Positions 1 through 12,539 of a stretch of DNA of 64,000 nucleotides are shown piece after piece. The position numbers and the translations under genes were made by a program. The notes below the pieces were generated by a model. It searched no databases and was not told the DNA's origin. It saw nothing but the letters and a program-made list of their open reading frames with translations. How positions within the stretch are numbered: position 1 is the stretch's first letter; the number at the start of each line of letters is the position of its first letter. The stretch spans positions 124,001 to 188,000 of the forward strand of contig JAQGEQ010000272.1 of assembly GCA_034620365.1 (NCBI GenBank), in the 5' to 3' direction. Source of the stretch: Pegea sp. RAD2-039 (Eukaryota > Chordata > Thaliacea > Salpida > Salpidae).

Positions 1-9
1 CCTCTCCAG

Positions 10-541
10 TAGATGAAATTCTAGAAATGAGAATTGAAGATGTTCCAATAGGATCAGAAGTTCCTACTCGATCCCTAGAGTCTTATAATGAAGATCACGT
101 GATGTAAATGATACTTGAATCTCACCAATCTTTGACAGTCAGCTTAAGTGAGTCACACATTGAAGGAAACTTGAGTGGAATCGTCAATTCTTCATTCCAA
201 ATTGGTGAGTTGCATTCTTGGACCACTTTGGTCTTTGTCTTTTTGCCTCCAAAGCTATTATGAAGATTATGATCAGTTTATTGCAAAAAGAATAAAATAA
301 AATTTACTTGAAACTGAGATATGGATCCACTAAGGAGCTACTTGTATCATCGGACTTTTTGAAAGCGATGAAATTCTTTACATTTGCAAAAGCAGAAGAA
401 TCCACTGAAACGGAATTTGTTAGAAACTTAGATTTTACTTTAAATCCATTTTACTTTGTGGAAAGTCTTCACCAGTATAAATTTTCAAGCAGAAGGTTGC
501 AGATCGTAGAGACGCTCCTGCGGGAGTTAGAAGATTTCTAA
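10..541 (+). CDS. 3' exons of an unidentified plus-strand gene (partial)
   Basis: Coding-like sequence without a recognised family. An open frame runs from about 10 to 103 and is acidic (it includes EMRIEDVP and LESYNEDH). It can splice at a GT donor at 104 to an acceptor near 142, keeping a frame that reads LSESHIEGNLSG up to a GTGAGT donor near 197. A further open frame at 308-541 ends with a plausible C-terminus (SSRRLQIVETLLRELEDF, then TAA); its apparent start at 308 is TTG, so it is an exon rather than a whole gene. I could not find a splice that joins the middle segment to the 308-541 frame with confidence. It could be the end of a gene starting before the window, or unrelated fragments. 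No domain is recognised. Confidence 0.3.
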
Positions 542-1037
542 AAGTGAAAAAATTGTATTCAATTTATTAATTCCTTGCAATTTTGATAATATTCGATTTT
601 GCTGCACACTAATTTTTGTTTTATAAAAATTAAAAATCAAGCTTTATGTTAAAGTGGATTGAAGATTGCTTATTAGGTAGAATCCAACAAATTCATGTTG
701 GATCTTCAACTACTCCTTGTCAAGTCATCATAAGGGGGCTCATCAAGGTATTTCAACATTAGACTTGTAGCAGTAGATGATGTCAGTGTGTTTGTATATG
801 CAAACTCTAAGCTATTATCTTGCAATCCTTCAAAACTTCAATCTACAAATTGTAGAAATCTGATCTATGAACTGGCAGCTCAGAATCCAGTCCACAAAGT
901 TTGAATTACAGAGTTAGAATATTTGTATTCTAATTGTATATCAAAAGTACTATAACTACTAAACCTTTTTTTTTAATATCATTTGTGTTAGCGAGAGATG
1001 CTTGTTGATTAAATAAATTAATTAGTTTAAAACTCAC
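542..1037. other. Gap between the plus-strand exons and ferlin; one short open stretch
   Basis: About 500 bases, AT-rich. The plus strand has a 56-codon open stretch at 734-904 (contains RLVAVDDVSVFVYANSKLL and ends PVHKV, stop) without a start or recognised family. At about 983-1015 the sequence resembles the 3' tail of the retrotransposon fragment near 13545-13615: a shared motif close to TTAGCGAGAGRTGCT, followed by AAATAAAT-type sequence. The stretch may be an old transposon relic. I looked on the minus strand for the next ferlin exon and did not find it. Confidence 0.35.
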
Positions 1038-4000
1038 CCTTCAACATCTTCACTATCATCATCACCTTTCTCATCCTTTGAAGAAGATTAAAAATAAAGC
1101 AAATATAAACGTTGAACAGACAACTTACTGGAGGTTGATCACCTGCTCCTAACACGCATATAGTGATCTTGAGGTATCCTTTTGGGGTATTAGTTGGATC
1201 ATCAGGCTCAGTTAGTAAAATCCACTTTCGCACATAAGCATGTCCTGTTGCAGTTTTAATTTTAATAAAAAATTGATTTTAGTGACTGATAAAGAACCTG
1301 GCTGGTCGTAAACACTGCCCACGTCCAATTTAAATGATCCAATCAACGCATCTGATCTCATTTTCTTAGAGTTGTTTACAGTAATTTCAAACATTACTTC
1401 ATACAAATCTTTAAGTGAGATAGCAGAGTATTGGAACATCATCATCTGTAATTAATTGATGATTTTGAGACTTTTAAGTCTTCAGCAAGAAGCTACAAAC
1501 CTCGTTAAACTCCGGAGAAGACCCTTTCCGGACACGGGTGGCTTTCGAAGTCCTTCCTCCTTTCACTTTTACTACTGGTTTGATATTTGATCCACTTAAT
1601 TGTCGACCACAAATAATTTTAACTCGAACTTGAAAGTCTTCTGGCTTCTCAGAAAGTGTTGAACGATCCGTCCTTAAACATAGGAAGTGTTATTCCTTAA
1701 TCGTTTACATCAACGATAAACGTGTAAGTGATAAATTTCATGAAATCATGAATGTTATGATTTTTCTAAATATTTTAGTCGTATTTCAGATTTTATAGCT
1801 AAAATTTAAAAGTGTAAAAAAAGAGAAAACTTTACAAATTGTTTCAGTTGTATTGAAGTTACTGATATTTTTTCTTAACTTTTAAAACTGACTTTTTGAT
1901 GATTATCAAAAGATGAATTTTAATTTTTATTGGAAACTCAATGACCACAAAAACAAAAAAATAATCTTTGATCAAATAAAAGTTCAAAATGTGACATTTG
2001 AGTGAAGATCAAGTTGAATCATAAAACTTAAAGTGGGAAGTATTTCCTACGGAAGTGTTCATCCCACTTGTAGAGATTACCGCCAAATTTTTGATTCAAA
2101 AATTTCATTCAAATGTTTTAATTAAAGTAAATATTTCTCATATTGATGAAATATTTCTCCCAAATAAGGATGATTTTGTGTCTCAGAGTGTATGTGCTTC
2201 AAACAAAAGATGTTTCAAACAGCTTACGTAGAAACCACAGAACTATTAGAGCCTTTAATTCTTCTGCTAAATCACAACAAATCAGTTTAGACTTCAAGTT
2301 GTAAAGAAAAATTAAAATATAAAAAGATAATATTATCAGCAAATCGATAGAAAACTTCATAAATGTTGTATTTGAAATAAAATCTTCCTGTTTCTCACTT
2401 GGTTGTCGGCTGTCCAGCACTTCCAGGGGTTCCATCAGTACCTGCTGATCCATCCCCAAATCCTTCATCATTCGTATTCCCTTCACCTCCTGCAGAATTG
2501 ATTCCTTGTGCAGAACCTTAAAGTTGTTTCTTTCGTTAATTTTTGCCTGTCTCTTTAATCAATTAGATCAAACAATATCAGATCAAACCTGCTTTATCTC
2601 CATCTTTTTTATCAGGATCTACAGATGCATTGACTTTGATGTCCTAAAAATGAGTTATTTGTAAGTTTAAATGAGTGTTAGCAACTTAATAATACTTTTA
2701 GTTGCAAAAAGGTAATTTGTTTAAACAAAAACCACACCTTAATAACTAACGTCTAATTCGGTGATGCAAAATTAAAAAAAAATTTACTAACAAGTTGTGA
2801 TAGTTTAAAGAGAGATAATAATTTCACCTTTTCATTTTTTTGAGTCAAAGTATTTATTGAGAACATCTCAGAGTCTTCTTAATGATTTAAATAAAAACAA
2901 AACTACTTAAATATTTTCTACGCATCAAAGCAAATATTTAAAAAAATTCAAATAAAATAAATTTTGAACTAAACTTTCATTAATAAGTAAGAAGGTTTTT
3001 TTTGCTAAATTTCCATAAAAGCTGAATTTATTAGTAATTTTTAGCTTTTGATAAAACGAATGTTAATAAAGTTCTTTGAAAATTACAAAAAAAGATCATT
3101 ATCTTGTGATGAATTTTACCACAAATATTTATTATAGCGTTGTTAATAAAGAGTTTTTAAAACTGATACTTCTACTGAAATAATCTGACAACTTGATAAG
3201 AACATTTAATAGAACTTTGCTATCACATTTCAACTTATTGATATTCTTATCCTCAAAAAAAAAAGAGTTAATAAGGAGATCTTCATCAGGAAGCCGCCTA
3301 CCTCTTTTTTAGACTTTAAGGGAACTTTTTTTTTACATTTATAAACTACTAAAATTACATCTTTTATTTGAAAAATTAAAAATCAAAAAGTATATTATTT
3401 AATTTTTAATCAAATTTCATTTCTAAATATATATTTTAATTTAATAAACCCTTCTGATTGTTATTTAAAACTTGCAATATACAAACTAACAAAAAATTTT
3501 TTTAATTGATTTCTGCTTTTGTCAATTTATCTCAAACTATTTGTGTAGATTGTAGACTAACGTTCTTCGTTTTTTACTCTCCAATTAAATTTTTTGATTG
3601 AGTTTTTGCATGTATTTGGTTTTAACCGTTTGTTTGTGATCTTGACAATGATTAGAACAATTAAAAAATCATTAATTTTGACTAAAATTACATTAAAGAT
3701 TTTGGTATGAAATTTTACTACAATATACAGTTTATAGTTGTTTTGTATTTTCTGCTTTTTTCAATGCAAACAATTGAAAGTTTTTGTCTGAATGTTTTTT
3801 CCTGTCAGTTTTAATAAGACAACAGGAAATTTATAAATCGAGAACTTGTTTAAAAGGCAAACAAATACAGCTTGTCACAAATCTGTTTCGAATTTCATTC
3901 CAAAAATGCCTTTTTGTGTGGCTAAAACAGTTTTAAAAACACAGAAACAAAAAGCTGACATAAAAAAAAAACTAAGGAATAACATTTGAAAAAATCGTTT

Positions 4001-5051
4001 AGAAGCTGGTTTAATTAGCATAATTAATTAGATTAATGAAATATATCAATTTGATCAAATGTTTTTTGTGATAAGTAATAAAAAAAGGGTTTTAGAAAAT
4101 CTTAGATTATGACAATAAAGTTGTTAAAGACTATTCATAAAATTAAACAAAACTTTAATTTCTTAGTAGAAACTATTCTTATCTACTAGAATTTCAGAAG
4201 CAATACTATTTTAATTACCAAATTTAGAATTAATCATAAAAGTAATTAGAATTATTTTGTTGTTACAGTTAAGCAAATAAAAGTTTGCTAAACTCAAAAC
4301 TAAATAAAAAGTTATCATTTTAACCAGAAGCATACAAACATGATTACTAAAAGTTGGTTTGTACAAACGATTGAAGATTACTTACCGGTAACTGCTTTCC
4401 TTTCCGACTAACTGGCATTACTTTTGCTGTTCTCAAAGCACTGTAGGTGCTAGAGGCAGATCCTACATATCTGTTTTTAAGAAATTCTATAAAAATATGA
4501 TACAGGAAATACTTTTAAAAGTAAACAATCTAACTTGCACGATTTTTGTAAGTCAAATATTTTAACTTGTAGCAAATTAAGGGAAACTTTATATGTTATA
4601 ATAACATTAAACATCCATTTTTAACCAAATATTTTATAATAAGCAAAATAACCAATATATTAAGTATTGATATTGTCTGAGTAGTTAATACAACAACTTT
4701 TTTAATTTTATTCATTAGAAATGTAATTTACGTAAATCTTTGAGTGATTAGTACTATTGTAACCAGCTCTATAAAACCAAAGTTCAAAACTAACTTATCT
4801 TTTCCAATTAGACTTGTATTGTCGAAGATATCAAATGTTATCGTATCATTTTGAGAAATTGGTTCATTTACTTTAAGTATTAAAATCTGAAATTTACGAC
4901 AAAGACTATTACATGCTTTTAAAGTCTTAGAGATTTGTTTTATATTCAAAAGATCATGTTTAGAATTTAGTTTAAATCTTAAGATCTTTTACCTCAGTAA
5001 ATTGAAAATTTGGGCCTTTAGTCGGGGCTGTTTTACTTTCCTTTTTTGCAT
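1038..5051 (-). CDS. Ferlin family protein, N-terminal part (C2A end, C2B, start of FerI)
   Basis: Ferlins are large multi-C2-domain, tail-anchored proteins acting in Ca2+-dependent membrane fusion and repair (dysferlin, myoferlin, otoferlin). Nine exons in order on the minus strand: 5051-4993, 4886-4795, 4470-4386, 2643-2589, 2516-2399, 1672-1501, 1445-1298, 1244-1129, 1075-1038. Phases match at every junction, giving about 294 residues. The first two exons look like the second half of a C2A domain (KESKTAPTKGPNFQFTE, then a strand reading ILILKVNEP). A Gly/Asp-rich linker follows. C2B is clear: SEKPEDFQVRVKIICGRQL, SNIKPVVKV and SSPEFNE match the dysferlin pattern. Then come RSDALIGSFKLDVG, VYDQPG, RKWILLTEPDDP and GYLKITICVLGAGDQPP, the diagnostic segment after C2B, and an acidic DEKGDDDSEDVEG. 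The start codon and beginning of C2A are not identified. C2C onward, FerA/FerB, DysF and the membrane anchor should lie below 1038 but are not visible there. The large intron 4386-2644 holds no gene. Confidence 0.85.
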
Positions 5052-8000
5052 CTGAAATGAAAATTATTTGATTACTAAGTAAAAAATAATTTTCAAGATG
5101 AAAAGTTTTACAGCAAAGAGAAACTCATCCACCTATGTTTGCTCCCTAAAAATATTGTCACCATGCTAGCTAAAGGTATGGCTAACAAACCACCCAGTAA
5201 AGTGACAATATCTTTTGTGAGTCAAATAATTGAATTAGAAAAATGTTTGAAGAAAAAGGTTTAATATTCAACTAAAAAGTGTGTCTTAAGTATAATTTAA
5301 ATTAGTGATTTTAATAATCAAAATTCTTAATTCTAAATCTACTAAGAAGATTTGAACTCTAAAATTTAATATTTTAAGATTGGCGGTGTAGTTGATGCTT
5401 ATAAAAAGAAACTTTCTCTTTACCAATACTTTTACAAAAGTAAACATTCAACACCAACTAAATATTTCAAAATGATTTAAACACAATCAAAAATACAAAC
5501 TTTTAAACTTCACTACGAAGTAGGGAGCTTTAAACTTTGCTTCTGCTGAAGTTTGAAGTGAAATTAATTTTACTTTCACTTCAGTCATTTTTTTTTATGT
5601 ACATTATAAAAAAATCTAAAAAAAATGTTGTTTTATAAACTATTTTACTTTACTTCGTTATTTCAAGCTTTCACTTGAAAAGTATCATAAAATCCTAACT
5701 TAAATATTTGATTTTACAGTTTTAAAATATTTATAAATAAGATTAAAAAAAAAAGAATTTGTTTTGAAATACTAATATATTTAGAAAAATATATTTTAAA
5801 TAACTTCGTTTAAGAATATATCGAGCTATCTACATTTTCTAATTATGGAAGAAATTAAATTAAGTAAAATATTTTCGTGTGAGGCTAGGTGGTAGATTTA
5901 AAGTAAGAAATATTTGTAACAACTTAGTGATTTAAAAACAAAATTATCCACAGACTTTCAAAAGTTCATTTTTAAACTAACATTGAGCTGTTAACTTAAT
6001 AGTTACATTTTTTCTCAAAAATCAAGTTTTCAAATAAAGCTGCTATTTACAAATAGACAATGTAAACTTTTCGGTGATTAATAATCAATCATATTAACTT
6101 GTCTTCTCAAAATCTTCTAAACATCTCAATTGTAATCAAGCATCAAAGTAAAAACATAATAACAAAGACTATCTAGAGTTGTTAATATTGTCAAAACATC
6201 ATCCTGTTAAATTCTGCAGTTATATATTTCACTTCCTTTTTCCGTGTGTTTTGTAGGTGGGAACTTTCTTTTCTTTTACTTTTATACATTTAATTTTCTC
6301 GTACAAAATTCACTAAGACTTCCATTGTTATTGTGAAAAGTAATTCTTAACTTTTTGTAGGACAATTTCTCTTCAAACTTGTTTTGTTCTTTTATAATTT
6401 TTCTACTAAATCCTAGTGTCTGTAATCAAAGAAACCTAATCAGCTGAACAAATATTTGAATATTTTCGTAAAATACATTTAAAAATTCAACTAAATCCAT
6501 AAACTTGTGAAATAAACTCTTTCAAACTGACTTTAGAGTTTATAAAACTAAAATATTTATTAATATTTTCATAAATATTTTTCTACAAAAATAAATTTCT
6601 AGTTTTAAACAAAAGTATATCTTTAACAACAGGATGTAGATATCTTTTTTATTTTCTTATATATTGCAAACTAAATGACTTATTTTGTAAATTTTATATG
6701 CGGTACTTATTGACCAGTGATTGGTTATCGTATTTATAATTATTTTTTTCATCTAATTTAAACAAAAAAAATGCTTTGAATTTTTTTCTTTTAGTGAATA
6801 AAATAAACTAAAAACTATTTTTTGTATCAATTCTGCTCAGGACTTTTACGTTTGAAGCAAGGTACATCGACTAATTAAAAAGATATAGGGCAATACAATT
6901 CTAATGATTTAAGTCCGGTGTTTTATTAGGTACTTTATCAACTGTTAAAAGTGGAATAGGGCAGAATGTTTAAATAAATTATAAGTTTATAATAAATTAT
7001 AAAAATAGTAAAGATATAATAAACTATTTAATAGTAAAATTTTTATAAATATACATAAAAAATCATCAAAATTTATAGAGAAACGATAAGTATATTTTGA
7101 CCAACTAATCTAAATGTAAATTATCTTATTTTGAAACATTTGACTTTAACTGTCAAGTTTCCATTTTAATAATAGTATCTAAATTTTGCCTATAAAGCAA
7201 ATAATTCTTTATTTTACTAAACGAATTGTAAAAAAGTACTTTTATCAATAATGAAACATTTTTACAACTCTATGATCTAAACTAATTTTTAAATTGTTGT
7301 TGAGTACTAACTATAATAGTCAATTTTGAATACTGAAAAGTAGTTGATGTCGAATCAACAGGTTTCATCATTGATTGTTCAATTCATTTAGGCAATCTTA
7401 TTGAATTAGTAAGAATAAAAAACGGAAAGTACCTTACGGCTATTGTTAAACTACCATTCTTAAGTTGAAATTGAAAAGTCAAACACAAATCAATATTTAG
7501 ACATTTTAAACAATGATTATGATTCAGATAGATAAAACTATAGTACTTATCTTAATATAAAAAAGCTTTTAATCAATCTATCAAACCATCAAGTTCTAAC
7601 TTTATATCTGTTTGAAAGTTGTAGAAAAATAATTCTAAAAATAAACACCCTACATGAACTAATGATTAGTAATAGTTTGAACTAATAACAGAGGCATAAA
7701 CAAACTGTAATAGGATTTGTAACCAACTCAGGAAGCTGCTAAAACAATTAGTCATTTCACAAAGACCATCTATGAACAGCTTCTAATTCTCATCATTAAA
7801 TAATTCAACTTATGATTTAAGTTTAAAAATCATACCTTATCTAAGATGTACTAAGTTGCCACATATAGTAGTAATGATATATATTTATACTATACACGGA
7901 AGAGGAAAACTGCTGTTATGATGAGTGCAATTATCACCCTACACCACTAGGTACATTTTTCGGCAATATTTTTTTGACTTATTTTTATTACTCGATAATT

Positions 8001-10246
8001 TTTTTAAAATCTGGCTACAAATTTGACTTTGATAATGGCTTTTCAGTAATTTTTATTCTGTACGAAAATTTCAATCAAACTATAAATGAATTAGAATTTA
8101 GCAATCTTAATAATATTTTTTACTTTTAATGTTATTGGGACTTAATACTGCTTTAAAAAAGATTACTAAGTGAATCAAAAACCAAGCAATAATTATCTAA
8201 ATTAATATAATTTGTTATTATTCATAAATATAAACTTTCTGATTCTGAAACAATAATTTTGGACAAAAGTTTAAAACAAAAGCAAGGTTTCTTTTTATAA
8301 AATCCAATTAATATTTTTAAGAGAATAAACACCATCGAATAGTGGATGTCTTGCTGCATCTGATAGAAACTGATGAGCCCTTAGCACCCTCAAATTCCAA
8401 GCTCAAAAACCGTTTGTAGAAACTCTTCTCAACTGAAGAGCCTTAGAGATCAAACTTATATTTCTATATATCGATTCGAACTAGAGAGTAATCAAAAAGT
8501 CAAAGTTTTTATCATATTCATGATTGTACCTTCCACCTAACAACTGAAAATTTGTATCATTATACTTGGATGTAATGGACATCTAAGATATACTAAACAA
8601 AAAATAAAAAAATGTTCTGCTATTTTTCAGAAGTAAAAGATTGATTTTATTATAGTTTTATATTTCTATTAGTAGATTATAATGCATTTTTCAAAACATT
8701 TTTTCAATCAGCTAATATTATGCAAGATGAACTATCAATCAGTAAACAATATTAAAACTACAGACTACTTTGTTTGTAACTTGTTTACAGTAACAGTTTT
8801 GACTAGTTTTTTAAACATTATTTGATAAAGAATATTTGTATTTTTCTAGAGATGCAACAGTTTTATATAGTTAAGCTTTGTGGTATCTTTATTTAAGTTA
8901 ACAGAAAACAGAGTTGAAATAACTAATTATTGAACTTTTCAATACTTTTCTGTTTTGTAAAGCAGTTTTGCCTTCAACAGGTTTATACTTGAGAGTTTTA
9001 TCTTAAAACAACCAAATATTTTCAAATGATAAAAATATATTTTTGAATTATAATCAACTAATTTATCACATAGCTCAACAAACAACATATAAATCAATTA
9101 TTAAAAAAAAAACTGAACTACTTGCTTACATGCTTTTAAATAAAAAATGTTAGAAATATTCATTTGACTATTGGAGTTTTCTTTAAATGGTGTATTGATA
9201 GAAGCATCACGAAATTTTTAGGTTTTATAACCAGATAATGTTGTCAAAAAAGTTTTATAATAACTTTGAATCTGGACTATTTCTAAATATCGAAAATGTT
9301 TGTAACTGAGTAAGTGATGAATAAAATTTCTAAATATCCAATTGTCCTCAAATGAACAAATAAAAAATTTCAAATTGTTTATATCAATTGATAAATGTTC
9401 TATTAAACACATGAAGTTCATCAACGTCTTCATCGAAGACATAAAACTATTACTTGGGCATTTTTTACAAAACTAATCTGCAAAATCGACTTCACTAGCT
9501 TACAAAACAATAATTAAAACAAATTTAGAAAATATTGAAAATGTTTTTAAGGGATTATTTTTTGAGGTTTTACAAACTCTTAAAACTGGTTTTAATATTT
9601 CAAAGAAATTTTAAGTTTTATTTTTCTAAATATAAAAAAAACTAAAAAACATCCACTGGACTTTACTACTTCAGGTTATATAAGAAATTTTTACTGAAAA
9701 AAATAGAACTAAAAAGGTTAAAACATATTTAGAATCTATTTGAAGTTTGTCTGATATTAAATATTTTCAAAACGTAAAAACAAAGGAAGTTTTAATGTAG
9801 TAAACGCACACCACGATAAATACATTCTCGTAGAAAGTTGTCGCATATTTAAGCAAATAACCAAGAAATGTGATCCCCAAAAAAATATGAAAAAGTATCC
9901 TTAAAAAAAATAAAACCAATTATCAAAGTAACAAGACATTATCCACATTTTTTTCTGGTAAGCTAGTAAGGCGATGAAATCAACCAACACAGTTTACAAG
10001 AATCACAATTTGTTTTCGAGTGTAATTGTGAAATAAAAACTGAACATTGAACAAAGCATTTGGAAATGATCACTAAAACCAGTTTGGAATTGATTTGCTG
10101 TTCCTACTACAGCCAAATATTAAAAGAAATACATCAGAAAAAGGTGATTACATGAAGACTATCAACTCGTAGACGTTTTGATGAAATAAATGAATCACAT
10201 AATATATCAAATAAATAGGAGAAAGAGGCGGCAACTTCAGTCTGTT
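5052..10246. other. Long AT-rich stretch with no gene recognised
   Basis: About 5.2 kb between the first ferlin exon found and the end of SPT2. It may contain the missing 5' exon(s) of ferlin and its promoter. Open frames here are short and of biased AT-rich composition. A less AT-rich patch at about 8330-8460 has a 24-codon plus-strand open stretch (contains LLHLIETDEPLAPSNSKL), but I cannot assign it. A minus-strand reading at 5220-5140 gives a hydrophobic run (IVTLLGGLLAIPLASMV), but it does not splice in frame to ferlin. Confidence 0.5.
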
Positions 10247-12261
10247 TCATCTTCGTTTTTTTGCTTTGACTTTTCTCTTTAACATTTCTTCTTCCTCTCT
10301 AGCGGCTTCAGCATCTTCTTTTTTGGCGATTCGAAGGCTGTTTTAAAGAATATTTGAATTTAAATACTATCTGTACATCTTTTTTTACAGATTCTACCTT
10401 CTTTTTTCTTCTTTGTCAATTTCTCTAAATCCTACATCCATTCTAGAAAGATCAAATTCACTTTCATGACCATAAGCAGTCCGGTCGTATCCGAACATCT
10501 GCGAGATCTGCTGCGAGGCATAGACATCTGTAGAAAAATATGAAAATAAAAAACATCTCAAGATGAATTGAAACAAACCCATTTCAGGTCCTTCATCATC
10601 TATAAACTCTGACATCTCTGGATCATATTCATCTTCACTATCATCAAAGACTCTTCTAGGTTTTCGAGAAATGGAATTAGGATTGAATCTACGACCCTGA
10701 GCCGAGGCTGCTCTCATCGCGCGTATATGACACTCTTCGCTCGCTGATAAACTCAATCGCGATGACTTAACATCTGCGCAAGTTTTGATGTAAGATTGGA
10801 ATGATGAAAGATGAAATTTACATTTACAGGATGGTTTAGGAAGAGTGTTCTTCACAGCTGGTTTCGATTTCAATCTGAAAAATAATCTTTAATCCTTTCT
10901 TCAATCTCTTATTAATTGTTTACTTTTCAGGAGGTTTATCATCACTTGGATCGACTTTTCGTTTTTGTAATTCAGCTTTTTTGTAGGGATTAAGTCGGAA
11001 GTCGGAAGTTTTCTTCACTTTTTTCTCTTTTGGTAACTTATTTGGATTTGATTGAGGAATTTGAGAATCGCAAAGATCGATTATTCCATCGTTACGTTTT
11101 ACTGGTTTCAGATTAATGTTAGTAGTTGGTTTGGATGGTTTCAGCTTTCGACTTTCCACTCTATCTTTAACTCTTCCACTTGTTGCATTTTCTTTTGACT
11201 TCGAGAACATTTTAGCCAACTTCCGAGCCTTAACTCTTCTTTCCTCATCACTATCATACTGAACAGATCTCTTTTTAGCAATTTTAAAAGATCCAAGCTT
11301 CAATTCTGAGTTTCGAAAACTTTCTGTGAATGAAACAGAGGCAATTATTTATGTAAAATCAAATAAACAAAATTAAAAAACTTTCATACCAGATTTTTTC
11401 AACTTGTCATTCTTTATTTCATAACCTAAACAATTAAACAAGTTTATTAACCAACTTTTAGATGAGAAAATCCACAAAACCCACCTGAAGCTCCGTTATT
11501 TTTCGCTTGCGCAAGTTTTAAGAGACTTTTGTAATCTAAGCTTTTAGGATTAATTGTTTTCTTCGGTATCTTTGGAATTCGTTTTTCTCTATCAGAGTTT
11601 TGTTCGGAGTGTTTTGTGTAAGAGTAGTGTTCATGTTTTTTATTCTAAAAACGAAACAGCAATCAGAAATTCTCGAGTTATGTTGAAAGCTTACCGAAGA
11701 ATTAAGACTCAGCATAAATGCCTGGTGGTTCCTATCTTGCTCTTTAGTTAATTTAGGTCCCTGAGGACAAAAATGCAAAGTAGGCAATTAAAATGTTTCA
11801 GTAAACTTTTATAACAAACTCACTTCATCACCAATATTTGATTTTTTTGATTTCGTTGATTTCATCTTCAACATTTTTTCGCGGGCAGCTTTCTGTTCAT
11901 AAGCTACAAAAAATTTGAAATATTTTATTTAAAAATGACAAAAGTTAGAGAAAGTTTTTGTTAAAAGTTATGAAATACAAAATATACTGCTCTTGTATAT
12001 CATATAATTTGTCGAACATCAGAATTACCTTTTCTTCTTTCTTCTTCCTCCTTTTTTAATTTTAATCTTCGAATAGCAGCTGGGTCAACCTTTTTATTAG
12101 AGCTGACAGACTTTGGTTTGCAGCTGGAGTTCTTTAAAAAAATGTATAATTGAAAGTAAATTGTAATTTAGAAAATCAGATTATTAAAATAGAAAAATAG
12201 AGATTACCTTGCTGGTGACATTTCTTTGTGCTTGAGTCAGTAACTCATTTATACTTAGCAT
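10247..12261 (-). CDS. SPTY2D1: SPT2 chromatin protein / histone H3-H4 chaperone, complete
   Basis: SPT2 binds H3-H4 through its conserved C-terminus and acts in transcription-coupled nucleosome recycling in the nucleus. Eleven exons on the minus strand: 12261-12208, 12131-12029, 11903-11824, 11760-11695, 11644-11485, 11425-11390, 11323-10924, 10874-10828, 10773-10579, 10527-10398, 10337-10247. They sum to 1362 nt, 453 aa, with consistent phases. The N-terminus MLSINELLTQAQR resembles the vertebrate start, followed by a Lys/Arg/Glu-rich region (AIRRLKLKKEEEERRKAYEQ). SLDYKSLLKLAQAKNNG corresponds to the family's conserved LLRLA motif. A basic, disordered middle follows. The C-terminal SPT2 domain is clear: FDDSEDEYDPEMSEFIDDEG, QQISQMFGYDR, then KEEKRSLRIAKKEDAEAAREE and a basic tail KAKKRR. 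Introns are short (about 50 nt). Two of them, 10774-10827 and 10528-10578, are multiples of three and stop-free. Start chosen because the ATG at 12261 opens the conserved N-terminus. Confidence 0.93.
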
Positions 12262-12539
12262 AATAATTTGCAATACTTTAACCTTAAAAGCCTAAGAGAT
12301 ATAAAATTAGAGCAAACAACACAAATATTGTTAGTTTCAACTTTAATAAAATATAAAAACTTGATAAATTTTAACTTAAAAAATTATTTTATAAGGTATG
12401 ATCCAAATTCACCTAATTCTTGTTACAAAAGTCAATAATTCTAAATAAATAAATTTATGAAAAGAATTTATAAATTTATCAAAATTATCCAAACCAAATA
12501 TTAGTATAAACAAACAATTTAATAGCGTTTTTATAACCG
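12262..12539. other. Upstream flank of SPT2; no feature seen
   Basis: About 280 bases of AT-rich sequence between the SPT2 start and the retrotransposon remnant. It presumably carries the SPT2 promoter. No defined motif is recognised. Confidence 0.4.

Noticed and set aside
5140-5220. Minus-strand hydrophobic reading as a possible ferlin first exon
   Set aside because: The donor phase does not match the 5051 exon; joining them gives a stop within a few codons, and ferlins have no membrane segment at the N-terminus.
9218-9442. Minus-strand 74-codon frame
   Set aside because: Composition is AT-biased (Phe, Ile, Leu, Asn, Tyr), with no family and no splice context linking it to ferlin.
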